Assembly: GCF_003391135.1 (NCBI RefSeq)
Contig: NZ_CP031455.1
Coordinates: 5,812,001 to 5,876,000, forward strand
DNA from: Streptoverticillium olivoreticuli subsp. olivoreticuli
Lineage (GTDB): Bacteria > Actinomycetota > Actinomycetes > Streptomycetales > Streptomycetaceae
Length of the DNA stretch: 64,000 nucleotides
Direction of reading: 5' to 3'
Shown here: positions 34,290 through 42,750 of the stretch, one piece after another
Position numbering within the stretch: the first letter of the stretch is position 1
Layout: every line of letters begins with the position of its first letter
The notes under the pieces: model-generated
Seen by the model: only the letters and a program-made list of their open reading frames with translations
Databases searched by the model: none
Told to the model about the DNA's origin: nothing
Position numbers and translations under genes: made by a program

Positions 34290-35592
34290 GGTCCACCTCC
34301 ACCTGGCCGATGCCGACCTTCAACCGGATCTCCAAGGTGCCGCGCGAGGACTGCCCGACGCGTGGCTCCAACGTCAGATGCTGCTTCTGGCCCGGCCTGA
34401 TGTCGACGTCGTCGCGGCCCTCGCCGGGCATCCGGATGTCACCGACGCCCACGTCGACGGTCAGCTTCGTCGTCACGTCCTCCGGGACCACCAGCCTGAG
34501 CTGTCCCGCGCCGACCTCGGCGGCAGTACGGACCGGGGTGTCCTTCGGCCACTGCAGGCCCGTCAGATCGAGCACGCCCACGCCACTGCCCACCCGATAG
34601 GTGTCCTGCACGGCGGTCGCGCTCGCCGGGTGCCAGGTCGACCGCCTCCAGTCGGTGGTGACCGACTTGGGCAGCGCGGCCGCGCCCGCCAGCAGCGCCG
34701 CCGTCAGCACGGCCATGACGACCGTGCCGCCGCCCGTGCGCCCGTACAGCGAGCTGATCGCGATGCCGAGCCCGTAGACCCCCAGGGCGCAGGCCAGACC
34801 GATCTCCAGGCTGGTGCCCAGCGGCTGGTGGTGCCAGGACAGGCCGGAGCCGAGCGCGAAGAGGAGGCAGGCCAGCAGGAACGTCCAGCCGCCGAGCGGG
34901 CGGGGGCGGCGGACCGGGCGGGACCGGGTGCGCCTGGCGGTCTCCTTGTCGTACGGACCGTCGTCGGGCCCCCACAGATAGCCGGTCTCCGAGCCCATGG
35001 GGCCGGTGGTGCCGTCCTTGACGATCGGGTCGCGCCACCACGACGGGGTGCCCGGAGCGGGCGGCGCCTTGGTCTCCGGAGGGGCCTCCACGGTCTTCTG
35101 TGTCTTCTGCGGTTTCTGAGCGGTGGCGGCCGTCTCCTCGGCGGCCTCCGGCCGGTGGCGGTGGATCGACCAGTAGGCCGCCCCGGCCATGGCGAGCGTC
35201 AGCATCAGCGAGAACGACATCACCGCGCTGTTGTTGAGCATGGAGAGGAACAGGCCGCAGCCCACCAGCGCGCACAGCACGGCGGTCAGGGCCGGGCCCT
35301 CGACCCGCCCGGACAGCAGCCGCTTGCCCTCGTTCTCCTCGTCGCCCTCCAGCGGGATCAGCAGCCAGGCGAAGCCGTAGACGATCAGGCCCAGGCCGCC
35401 GGTGACCGCGAGCACGCCCAGCACCACTCGGAAGATGACGGGGTCGAGGTCGAAGCAGCGGCCGAGACCGCCGCACACGCCCGCGACCACCTTGTGCTCA
35501 CGGCTGCGCCGCAGCGGTGGCCGGACATCCGGCGGGGAGCCGTGAACCGCGCCCGCCTGTTGCGCGTCCTCGGTGGTGGGTGTGTCGGTCAT
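34276..35592 (-). CDS. PspC-domain, LiaF-like membrane protein
   Basis: The 438-aa product begins with a PspC domain (about residues 28-85, HKVVAGVCGGLGRCFDLDPV), then several membrane helices and a Pro/Ala-rich loop. It ends in a repetitive beta domain (VGAGQLRLVVP ... VGVGDIRMPG ... VGIGQVEVD) like the C-terminus of LiaF. LiaF-type proteins restrain a LiaS-like kinase under cell-envelope stress. Divergent genes encode a Ser/Thr kinase, a PspC histidine kinase and its regulator, so a three-component system is likely. The start at 35592 is uncertain; ATG at 35601 is also in frame. Confidence 0.85.
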   Translation of the reverse strand: MTDTPTTEDAQQAGAVHGSPPDVRPPLRRSREHKVVAGVCGGLGRCFDLDPVIFRVVLGVLAVTGGLGLIVYGFAWLLIPLEGDEENEGKRLLSGRVEGPALTAVLCALVGCGLFLSMLNNSAVMSFSLMLTLAMAGAAYWSIHRHRPEAAEETAATAQKPQKTQKTVEAPPETKAPPAPGTPSWWRDPIVKDGTTGPMGSETGYLWGPDDGPYDKETARRTRSRPVRRPRPLGGWTFLLACLLFALGSGLSWHHQPLGTSLEIGLACALGVYGLGIAISSLYGRTGGGTVVMAVLTAALLAGAAALPKSVTTDWRRSTWHPASATAVQDTYRVGSGVGVLDLTGLQWPKDTPVRTAAEVGAGQLRLVVPEDVTTKLTVDVGVGDIRMPGEGRDDVDIRPGQKQHLTLEPRVGQSSRGTLEIRLKVGIGQVEVDRAAA

Positions 35593-35725
35593 ACGGAACA
35601 TGGTGTCAACCGGAACGCGCTTTCGGCACACCTCACAACCCTGGCCGTTCCCTGAGATCACCCCTGAGACGGTGCCGGATATCGTGGCGCATCGAACACT
35701 TACGGGGGAACCGGAGGGGTGCACG

Positions 35726-37435
35726 GTGTCTGAGTCAGTGTCCGGGGCCGCGGCGGTGGGGCCGGGGTCGGACCGCGGTCGGCTGGTCGCCGGCCGCTAC
35801 CGGCTGCTCGACCGGATAGGCCGGGGCGGCATGGGCACCGTCTGGCGCGCCGAGGACTCGCTGCTGGACCGTCAGGTCGCCCTCAAACAGCTGCACGTCT
35901 CGCCCTATCTGGACGAGGACGAGCTCGCCACGCTCTACGAGCGCACCCGGCGCGAGGCCCGCAGCGCCGCCCGGATCAACCACCCCAATGTGGTCGTCGT
36001 CCACGACGTGGTCGAGGACCGTGGCCTGCCCTGCATCGTGATGGAGTACGTGCCGTCGACAACGCTCGGCGACGTCCTCAAGGACGGCACGATCACCCCG
36101 GACGAGGCCGCCCGGATCGGCCGCGGCATGATCGCCGCCCTGCGCGCGGCCCACGCGGCCGGGGTGCTGCACCGTGACGTCAAGCCCGGCAACGTCCTGC
36201 TCGGCGACGACGGGCGCATCGTGCTGACCGACTTCGGCATCGCGCACTCCACCGGCACCTCGACGCTCACCAAGACCGGCGAGATGGTCGGTTCGATCGA
36301 CTACATCGCGCCCGAGCGGGTCAAGGGCGCCAAGCCCGGTCCGGCCTCCGACCTGTGGGCGCTGGGCGCCACGCTGTACCAGGCGCTGGAGGGCCGCCCG
36401 CCGTTCCGCAAGGACACCGCGGTCGAGACGGCCTACGCCATCGCCATGGACCCGCTGCCGCCGCCGCGCCACGCGGGACCGCTCACCAGGCTGATCGAGA
36501 CGCTGCTGGCCAAGGACCCGGCGATCCGGCCCCCGGCCGAGCTGGCCGAGCAGATCCTGCGGGAGCCCGCCGCCGAGTCGGAGACGGCGGTGCACCCGAC
36601 GGTGTCGGAGGCGGTGCCGCCCGCCCGCGAGGGGGAGCGGCCGCCCGGGACCCGTACGGACACGCAGGCGCGTACCGACGGCGCCGGTGCCGCGGACGGC
36701 GGCCGTCGTGCCGCGAGCGAGGCGGCGACGGAGGTCAGGACGGAGCCCGCGCCCGTCACCCCGCCCACGGACGGCGGCAGCGGGGCCCGCAAGGGGCGCG
36801 CGCTCCTGTGGAGCGCGGTGGCCGTGGTCGCGGCCGCGGGGATCGCGGGCGGCCTCTACCTCGCGCTCCAGGGCGGCGGCGGATCCTCCGAGGAGACCGT
36901 CGCCCGCGAAGAGCCCGGCAAGGAGGCCGCGTCCGGCGGGCCCCGGCCGTCGGCGCCCCCGAGCCCCGCCACGCTCTTCTCGCCGCCTCCCGTGCCGCCC
37001 GGCTACCGGCTGGTGGAGGAGAAGAAGCTCGGCGTGTCCTTCCCTGTGCCCAACGGCTGGACCCGGCAGGAGAAATCGGCGGTGGAGGTCGACTACATCG
37101 ACCCCACAGGCCGGGTCGACCTCAAGATCAACGCGCTCGACTTCGCGGGACCCGACCACCTCCAGCACTGGAAGGACGTCGAGGGCCAGCTCAAGACGGA
37201 GGTCAGCGGCTACAGGCTCAAGCGCATGCAGCGGACGCGCTTCCGCGACGAGCCCGCGGCGGTCTGGGAGTTCACGTTCAAGGGCCGGGCGCGCGACTAC
37301 CGCGCGATCGACCTCGGGTTCGGGCGGGAGGGCGGCAAGGAGTACGCGATCTACCTCTCCGCCCCGGCGGCCGACTGGGACCACCACTTGCCGGTCTTCG
37401 ACGCGGTGAGCGAGGGCTTCAGACCCAGGCGGTAG
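35726..37435 (+). CDS. Membrane Ser/Thr protein kinase with external sensor domain
   Basis: The 569-aa product has a Hanks-type kinase (IGRGGMGTVW, VALKQLH, HRDVKPGNVLL near residue 149, DFGIAH, activation loop STLTKTGEM). A long charged linker follows, then one membrane helix (about 359-381) and a 145-residue external domain starting GYRLVEEKKLGVSFPVPNGW. GTG at 35726 has CGGAGGGG 6 nt upstream. It lies between the divergent PspC/LiaF-like gene and the PspC kinase gene and probably feeds into the same envelope response. Confidence 0.93.
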   Translation: MSESVSGAAAVGPGSDRGRLVAGRYRLLDRIGRGGMGTVWRAEDSLLDRQVALKQLHVSPYLDEDELATLYERTRREARSAARINHPNVVVVHDVVEDRGLPCIVMEYVPSTTLGDVLKDGTITPDEAARIGRGMIAALRAAHAAGVLHRDVKPGNVLLGDDGRIVLTDFGIAHSTGTSTLTKTGEMVGSIDYIAPERVKGAKPGPASDLWALGATLYQALEGRPPFRKDTAVETAYAIAMDPLPPPRHAGPLTRLIETLLAKDPAIRPPAELAEQILREPAAESETAVHPTVSEAVPPAREGERPPGTRTDTQARTDGAGAADGGRRAASEAATEVRTEPAPVTPPTDGGSGARKGRALLWSAVAVVAAAGIAGGLYLALQGGGGSSEETVAREEPGKEAASGGPRPSAPPSPATLFSPPPVPPGYRLVEEKKLGVSFPVPNGWTRQEKSAVEVDYIDPTGRVDLKINALDFAGPDHLQHWKDVEGQLKTEVSGYRLKRMQRTRFRDEPAAVWEFTFKGRARDYRAIDLGFGREGGKEYAIYLSAPAADWDHHLPVFDAVSEGFRPRR

Positions 37436-37503
37436 CCCGACCCCGGGTCTTGTCAGGGTCGACCCTGATGCCCCCTGCCGCTCCCGCGTGTGACGATCGG
37501 ACC

Positions 37504-38769
37504 ATGACCACCGCCACCCCCCACGCCGACGACCGCCCCCTGCGCAAGCTCTACCGCAGCGCCGAGGGACGGATGCTCGGCGGCGTGGCGCGCGGCCTCG
37601 CCGGGCACCTCGGGGTGCCGGTGTCGTGGGTGCGCATAGTGTTCCTGGCGCTGCTGCTCGCCCAGGGCATGGGCGCGGTGCTCTACGCCGTCTTCTGGTT
37701 CGTCGTGCCGCTCGGTGTCGGCGGGGTCGACGCGCCCCGCCCGGCGCCCGTGGAGACCTACCCCGACGGGCGGCGTGGCCTCTTCGCCCGCAAGCCCGAC
37801 CGGGGACAGGTCTTCGCGCTGATCGCGCTCGTCATCGGCGCCGCGATCTTCGTCGACAACCTCCACCTCGGCCGCGCCAACGCCTACATCTGGCCGCTGC
37901 TGCTGGTCGGCGCGGGCGTCGCCCTCGTATGGCGGCAGGCCGACAACGCCCGGCGCGCGCACTGGATGGAGGTCAGCCGCCGCAAGCGCGTCCTGCCGCT
38001 GGCACGCGGTGCGGCGGGCGTCGTGCTCGCGGGCGTCGGCGTCACCGGCATCGTCGTCCTCCAGGGCTCGGCCGAGCACCTGGGCACGGTCCTCCAGGCG
38101 TCACTGGCCGTCCTCGTCGGCATCGCGCTGCTGGCGGGCCCCTCGGTCGTCCGCATGACCCAGGACCTCTCCGCCGAGCGCACCATGCGCATCCGGGCGC
38201 AGGAGCGGGCCGAGGTCGCCGCCCACGTCCACGACTCCGTCCTGCACACCCTCACCCTGATCCAGCGGAACGCCGAGGACCCCCGCGAGGTCGCCCGCCT
38301 CGCCCGGGCGCAGGAGCGCGAGCTGCGCGCCTGGCTCTACAAGCCGGAGGGCCGCGGCAAGGACGAGGCCGAGGAGCCCACCACCCTCGCCGACGCGGTC
38401 AAGGCCGCCGCCGCCGAGGTCGAGGACCACCACGGCGTGCCCATCGAGGTCGTCGTGGTCGGCGACTGCCCCCTGGACGAGCGGCTGGCCGCACAGATGC
38501 AGGCCGCCCGTGAAGCCATGGTCAACGCCGCCAAGTACGGTGGCGAGGGCGGCGCCGTCCAGGTCTACGCCGAGGTCGAGGGGCGTACGGTCTTTGTCTC
38601 CGTGCGCGACCGCGGCCCGGGCTTCGACGTGGACGCGGTGCCGGACGACCGGATGGGCGTCCGCGAATCCATCATCGGCAGGATGCAGCGCAACGGCGGC
38701 ACGGCGAGACTGCGCTCCGTGCCCGGTGGGGGAACCGAAGTGGAGCTGGAAATGGAGAGGGCGTCATGA
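37504..38769 (+). CDS. PspC-domain sensor histidine kinase
   Basis: The 421-aa product has an N-terminal PspC domain (residues 15-75, YRSAEGRMLGGVARGLAGHL), further membrane helices to about residue 215, and a HisKA_3-like box with the phospho-His in AAHVHDSVLHTL. A HATPase domain follows (N-box REAMVNAAKYGG; DRGPGFD; RMGVRESIIGRM). Its stop overlaps the start of the response regulator (ATGA). The architecture is that of streptomycete LiaS-like envelope-stress kinases. Confidence 0.94.
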   Translation: MTTATPHADDRPLRKLYRSAEGRMLGGVARGLAGHLGVPVSWVRIVFLALLLAQGMGAVLYAVFWFVVPLGVGGVDAPRPAPVETYPDGRRGLFARKPDRGQVFALIALVIGAAIFVDNLHLGRANAYIWPLLLVGAGVALVWRQADNARRAHWMEVSRRKRVLPLARGAAGVVLAGVGVTGIVVLQGSAEHLGTVLQASLAVLVGIALLAGPSVVRMTQDLSAERTMRIRAQERAEVAAHVHDSVLHTLTLIQRNAEDPREVARLARAQERELRAWLYKPEGRGKDEAEEPTTLADAVKAAAAEVEDHHGVPIEVVVVGDCPLDERLAAQMQAAREAMVNAAKYGGEGGAVQVYAEVEGRTVFVSVRDRGPGFDVDAVPDDRMGVRESIIGRMQRNGGTARLRSVPGGGTEVELEMERAS

Positions 38770-39449
38770 CGACCGAAGAGACGGCGGAGCGCCATGTGCG
38801 GGTGGTCCTGGTGGACGACCACCGGATGTTCCGGACCGGGGTGCAGGCGGAGATCGGGGCCACCGACCGCACGGGCGTCGAGGTCGTGGGGGAGGCCGCG
38901 GACGTCGACCAGGCGATCACGGTCATCACCGCGACCCGCCCCGAGGTCGTCCTCCTGGACGTCCACCTCCCCGGTGGCGGCGGCGTCGAGGTGCTGCGCC
39001 GCAGCGCTCCCCTGATGGCCGACCCGGAGAACCCGGTGCGCTTCCTCGCGCTGTCCGTCTCGGACGCCGCCGAGGACGTCATCGGCGTCATCCGCGGCGG
39101 CGCGCGCGGCTATGTCACCAAGACCATCACCGGCACCGACCTGGTCGACGCCGTCTTCCGGGTCAAGGACGGCGACGCCGTGTTCTCCCCGCGGCTCGCG
39201 GGCTTCGTCCTCGACGCCTTCGCCTCCACCGACGCCCCGCCGGTCGACGAGGACCTGGACCGACTCACCCAGCGCGAGCGCGAGGTGCTGCGCCTGATCG
39301 CGCGCGGCTACGCGTACAAGGAGATCGCCAAGCAGCTCTTCATCTCGGTGAAGACGGTGGAGTCCCATGTGTCGGCGGTGCTGCGCAAGCTCCAGCTGTC
39401 CAACCGTCACGAGCTGACCCGCTGGGCGACCGCCCGCCGGCTGGTCTGA
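38766..39449 (+). CDS. LuxR/NarL-family response regulator, partner of the PspC kinase
   Basis: The 227-aa product has a receiver (VVLVDDHRMF, phospho-Asp in VLLDVHLPGGG, Lys in YVTKTITG) and a LuxR helix-turn-helix (LTQREREVLRLIARGYAYKE ... KTVESHVSAVLRKL). It overlaps the kinase gene by 4 nt, which makes the pairing secure. The probable regulon is envelope stress; the divergent PspC/LiaF-like gene is a likely target. Confidence 0.95.
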   Translation: MTTEETAERHVRVVLVDDHRMFRTGVQAEIGATDRTGVEVVGEAADVDQAITVITATRPEVVLLDVHLPGGGGVEVLRRSAPLMADPENPVRFLALSVSDAAEDVIGVIRGGARGYVTKTITGTDLVDAVFRVKDGDAVFSPRLAGFVLDAFASTDAPPVDEDLDRLTQREREVLRLIARGYAYKEIAKQLFISVKTVESHVSAVLRKLQLSNRHELTRWATARRLV

Positions 39450-39461
39450 GGCGTCCGTCCC

Positions 39462-39489
39462 GCCCGGCCGCTCCGTCCGGCGGCCGGGC
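39462..39489 (+). terminator. Hairpin after the response regulator gene
   Basis: GCCCGGCCG (39462-39470) pairs perfectly with CGGCCGGGC (39481-39489) across a 10-nt loop, 12 bp after the stop. It lacks a T-run. Confidence 0.6.
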
Positions 39490-39596
39490 CCGGCGGGAAC
39501 CTGCGCGGCCCCCAGGCCATCTAGAACGGACGAGAGGCTCTCACTCCCGCAGGGCCGAGGCCCCGGACGGGCCCTTCGATCCGAAACGAGAGCCCG

Positions 39597-40712
39597 ATGA
39601 GCCTGACGGGGACGCCCTTCCTCCTCACCACGATCGTGCTGGTCGTGGTGGCCCTCGCCCTGCCGCTGACCCTGTGGGGCAAGGTCGGCGGCCCCAAGGC
39701 CGTACGGCACGTCACCCGGTTCTTCATGCTGCTGTTCGCGCAGGCGACCGCGATCACCCTGGTGTTTGTTCTCGTCAACAACGCCAACGGGCTCTTCGAC
39801 AACTGGGCCGACCTCCTCGGCACCGGCAACCACGTCCGGGCCGCCGCCGATCTCGGCCCCGACGGCACCGGCGGCAAGTCGGTGAAGGACGAGCCGAAGG
39901 TGCTCCAGAAGTTCACGCCCGCGTCGGACAAGCGCATGGGCGCCGGGGTCCAGGAAACCCAGCTGAAGGGGCACATATCGGGTGTGGAGGGCGAGGTCTA
40001 CGTCTGGCTGCCGCCGCAGTACGACGACCCCGCGTACCAGGACAAGAAGTTCCCCGTCGTGGAGGTGCTGCCCGGCTTCCCCGGGTCGGCGAAGGCGTGG
40101 TTCGGCTCGCTGGAGGTCAATACGCAGCTCAAGCCGATGATGGAGAAGGGCGAGGTCGCGCCCTTCATCATCGTGGCGCCCCGCACGACCCTCCTCGGCG
40201 ACGTGGACACCGGCTGCGCCAACATCCCCGGCAAGGTCAACGCCGACACCTGGCTGAGCGTCGACGTCCGCAAGATGGTCGTCGACAACTTCCGCGCGGA
40301 GGACAAGCCGGACGGCTGGGCCGTCGCGGGCTACTCGGCGGGCGCGCACTGCGCCGCGAAGCTGGCCATCGCCCACCCCGACCGCTACCGCGCCGGTGTC
40401 AGCCTGTCCGGCTACAACGACCCCTCGGGCGAGCCGGCCTCCCTGACCGCCAGGACGCCCGAGCTGCGCGACGAGAACAACCCCTGGAAGATGCTCCAGC
40501 GGGCCAAGACGCCGCCGCGGGTGGCGCTGTTCATCTCCGGCGCGGAGGGCGACGGCTACCAGGGCGGGATGGCGATCAAGCAGGCGGCGAAGGCGCCGAC
40601 GACGGTGGACGTGGTGAAGGTCCCGGCGGGCGCGGGCGGCCATGGCACGGTGGTCTGGGAACACCAGGTCCCGGACGTCTTCCGGTGGCTGACGAAGCAG
40701 ATCAGGCACTGA
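39597..40712 (+). CDS. Membrane-anchored esterase-family alpha/beta hydrolase
   Basis: The 371-aa product starts with two hydrophobic helices (about residues 8-28 and 40-60). A linker and an esterase domain of the Esterase-D/antigen-85 type follow: oxyanion segment VLPGFPGSAKAWF, nucleophile Ser in AVAGYSAGAHCAAK, and His in AGGHGTVVWEHQ. The catalytic domain should face outside. In mycobacteria such enzymes transfer mycolates; Streptomyces has none, so another acyl ester is the substrate. GAGAGCCCG lies before the ATG. Confidence 0.88.
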   Translation: MSLTGTPFLLTTIVLVVVALALPLTLWGKVGGPKAVRHVTRFFMLLFAQATAITLVFVLVNNANGLFDNWADLLGTGNHVRAAADLGPDGTGGKSVKDEPKVLQKFTPASDKRMGAGVQETQLKGHISGVEGEVYVWLPPQYDDPAYQDKKFPVVEVLPGFPGSAKAWFGSLEVNTQLKPMMEKGEVAPFIIVAPRTTLLGDVDTGCANIPGKVNADTWLSVDVRKMVVDNFRAEDKPDGWAVAGYSAGAHCAAKLAIAHPDRYRAGVSLSGYNDPSGEPASLTARTPELRDENNPWKMLQRAKTPPRVALFISGAEGDGYQGGMAIKQAAKAPTTVDVVKVPAGAGGHGTVVWEHQVPDVFRWLTKQIRH

Positions 40713-40729
40713 GCGGTGGGTGCGGGTTG

Positions 40730-40852
40730 TTCCCCAGTCCCGCCCCTTCCCGAAACCGGGGGCAAGCCCCCAGACCCCCGGGTGCGGATATTCAGCCCGT
40801 CCGGCGTTTGAGGACGCGCCCGCAGGGCGCTCCGCCGCAGGCGGCAACGGAG
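40730..40852. repeat. Dispersed intergenic repeat, copy 3 (both modules)
   Basis: Module 1 (CCCGCCCCTTCCCGAA plus a GGGGGCaaGCCCCC hairpin) is followed by module 2 (CAGCCCGTCCGGCGTTTGAG and the GC-rich end shared with copy 2). It lies between the convergent esterase and NlpC/P60 genes. Confidence 0.8.
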
Positions 40853-40876
40853 CCGCACCCGGCAACAGACGCTCAC

Positions 40877-41950
40877 TCAAGCCGGCCGCGCCGCCCCGGC
40901 GAAAGGCATTTCGTCGACCGGGGCCAGCCGCACCGGAGCGCCCGGGTGCGGTGCGTGGATCATCTGTCCGTTGCCCACGTAGATGCCGACATGGCTGACG
41001 CCGGAGTAGAAGAACACCAGGTCCCCGGGTGCCAACTGACCCCGGGCGATCCGCCGGCCGGAGTTGATCTGGGTGTAGGTCGTACGCGGCAGTGACACCC
41101 CCGCCGCCTGCCACGCGGCCTGGGTCAGACCGGAGCAGTCGAACGCCGACGGCCCGGTGGCCCCCCAGACGTACGGCTTGCCGAGCGCCGCGTACGCGAA
41201 GGCCACGGCCTTGGCGGCGCGCCCCGTGGTGGAAGCGGTGTGGACGGCCTGTGCCGCGGCGGGGACGACGGCGGCGACGGCGTGCGCGGGGGCGGAGGTG
41301 ATGTCGCCCTGCTCGACGGCCGTACGGGCCGGGGCGGGCATCCGGTCGAGCAGCTGCCGGGCCTCGTTGAGCTTCGCCTCGATGGTGTGCTTGTCGCGCG
41401 CGATCGAGGACTGCTGGCGCTTGAGCTCGGCGAGCCGGGTGCCGGCGGTGGTCCGCACCTGCTGGACGTCCCGCAGTTCGTGCCGGAAGCGGTCGACCGC
41501 GACGGCCTCGCGGCTGCCCGCCTGGTCGGCCAGGGACGCCCGGTCCAGGTACTGGCCCGGTGTGGACGACAGCAGGAGCCGCATGCCCGTCGGGACGCTG
41601 CCGTCGCGGTACTGCGCGGTGGCCACGGAGCCCAGCGCGTCCCGGGCGGCGTTGAGCCGCTGGGTCTTGCGCGCCGCCTCGTCCTGCAGGCCGCCGAGCG
41701 CCGTCTCCGCGGCGTGGGCCTTCTCCTTCGCACCGTTGTAGCGCTCGGTGGCGACCTCGGCCTGCTGGTAGAACCGGTCGACCCGGTCCCGCAGCTGGGC
41801 GGTGGTCAGGCGGGGGGCGGCATGGCCGGTGCCGTCGAGCAGGGTGGCGGTGGCGGCGCCCGCCAGGGCCAGTGTGGCCGCGGTCCGCACGGTGTTGCTG
41901 GTGAGCGGGTGCTGCTTGGGCTTTCGGTGCGATGCCACGTCGGCCGTCAC
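40877..41950 (-). CDS. Secreted NlpC/P60 peptidoglycan endopeptidase
   Basis: The 357-aa product has a basic N-terminus, a signal peptide (TAATLALAGAATATLLDG) and a long coiled coil (about residues 40-200). The C-terminal NlpC/P60 domain carries the catalytic Cys in AFDCSGLTQAAW and His in SHVGIYVGNG, with a third polar residue in MIHAPHPGAPV. It should cut peptidoglycan stem peptides after export. The GTG at 41950 is chosen by similarity and the GGAAGG nearby, though the spacing is short. A long leader with a strong hairpin precedes it. Confidence 0.92.
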   Translation of the reverse strand: MTADVASHRKPKQHPLTSNTVRTAATLALAGAATATLLDGTGHAAPRLTTAQLRDRVDRFYQQAEVATERYNGAKEKAHAAETALGGLQDEAARKTQRLNAARDALGSVATAQYRDGSVPTGMRLLLSSTPGQYLDRASLADQAGSREAVAVDRFRHELRDVQQVRTTAGTRLAELKRQQSSIARDKHTIEAKLNEARQLLDRMPAPARTAVEQGDITSAPAHAVAAVVPAAAQAVHTASTTGRAAKAVAFAYAALGKPYVWGATGPSAFDCSGLTQAAWQAAGVSLPRTTYTQINSGRRIARGQLAPGDLVFFYSGVSHVGIYVGNGQMIHAPHPGAPVRLAPVDEMPFAGAARPA

Positions 41951-42297
41951 TTCCTTCCACACCGGCTGGTGGTGCTGGTGGTGCGGTTCGCGCTGGTGGT
42001 GCTGACTTGTCCCTGTCCTGCCGTACGGCTTGTCGCGGCCGTGCGGCCCAGACGGCGGCGGCCCGCCAGGAGGGGGGAGAGCGCGGACCGCCGCCGTCTG
42101 GGGCAGGACGCTAATCCGAGGGGTCACGCCCGAGAACGCACATGACCGGTACTGGATGGAATCGGCCATGATGCGACTGCCGTTGATCGAGCGGAACGCG
42201 TCGGTACGGATGGATATATGCCGTGCGTGATCGAAGTGACGATTGAGGCCCACCTCGCCGTCGGGGGGTGCTATGGCCCCGGCTAGGGTCGGTCCTC
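41951..42297. other. Divergent intergenic region with long leader of the NlpC/P60 gene
   Basis: This gap holds a perfect 15-bp inverted repeat (42047-42061 with 42088-42102) in the presumed 5' leader of the NlpC/P60 gene, and the promoter of the small membrane protein at 42298. I looked for the ydaO c-di-AMP riboswitch common before such genes and did not recognise it. Confidence 0.5.
42047..42102 (-). promoter_or_regulatory. Strong hairpin in the NlpC/P60 leader
   Basis: CCCAGACGGCGGCGG and CCGCCGCCGTCTGGG are perfect inverted copies around a 26-nt purine/pyrimidine-biased loop, about 100 bp before the start codon. There is no T-run after it in the direction of the gene. Confidence 0.5.
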
Positions 42298-42651
42298 ATG
42301 GACGTACTCATTCACGCCGTCGTCGGCCTCCACATCATCGGCATCGCCGCCCTGCTCGGCGGCTTCATGACCCAGATGAAGGCCATGGGCAAGGGCGAGG
42401 CGCGCATGGTCCCGGCGATGCTGCACGGGGCCCTGACGATGCTGGTCACCGGCATGGCGCTGGTCGGCCTGAACCAGGCCCAGGGTTACACCCTGGACAC
42501 CTTCAAGATCGGCGTGAAGCTGGCGTTCCTGATCGTGATCCTCGGGCTGGTCTATGTGAAGCGGGACGACGAGAAGGTCGAGGCGGCCGCCTTCGGCACG
42601 GTCGGCGCGCTGACCGCGGCCAACATCTTCATCGCGGTGCTCTGGACGTAG
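42298..42651 (+). CDS. Small integral membrane protein, 117 aa
   Basis: The product has four hydrophobic segments (about residues 5-22, 38-58, 68-85 and 95-115) and short charged loops. The ATG at 42298 lacks a ribosome site; TAGGGT lies a few bases upstream, so the message may be leaderless. It is a conserved streptomycete membrane protein of unknown role, 100 bp upstream of pcrA. Confidence 0.85.
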   Translation: MDVLIHAVVGLHIIGIAALLGGFMTQMKAMGKGEARMVPAMLHGALTMLVTGMALVGLNQAQGYTLDTFKIGVKLAFLIVILGLVYVKRDDEKVEAAAFGTVGALTAANIFIAVLWT

Positions 42652-42719
42652 CCCCGCGATCCCCGGGCCCGGCGCGGATCATGGCCGATTCGCGGGGTGC
42701 CCGGGGAAGTGGGACCGGC

Positions 42720-42741
42720 TGTCAGTGGGGCGGCCTAGACT
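42720..42741 (+). promoter_or_regulatory. RecA-independent (PafBC-type) DNA-damage promoter of pcrA
   Basis: TGTCAGTG (42720-42727), 8 nt, then TAGACT (42736-42741) fits the actinobacterial RecA-NDp/PafBC form TGTCRGTG-N8-TANNNT exactly. The start codon follows 10 bp after the -10, with GGGAGG between. Confidence 0.85.
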
Positions 42742-42750
42742 CGGGAGGCG

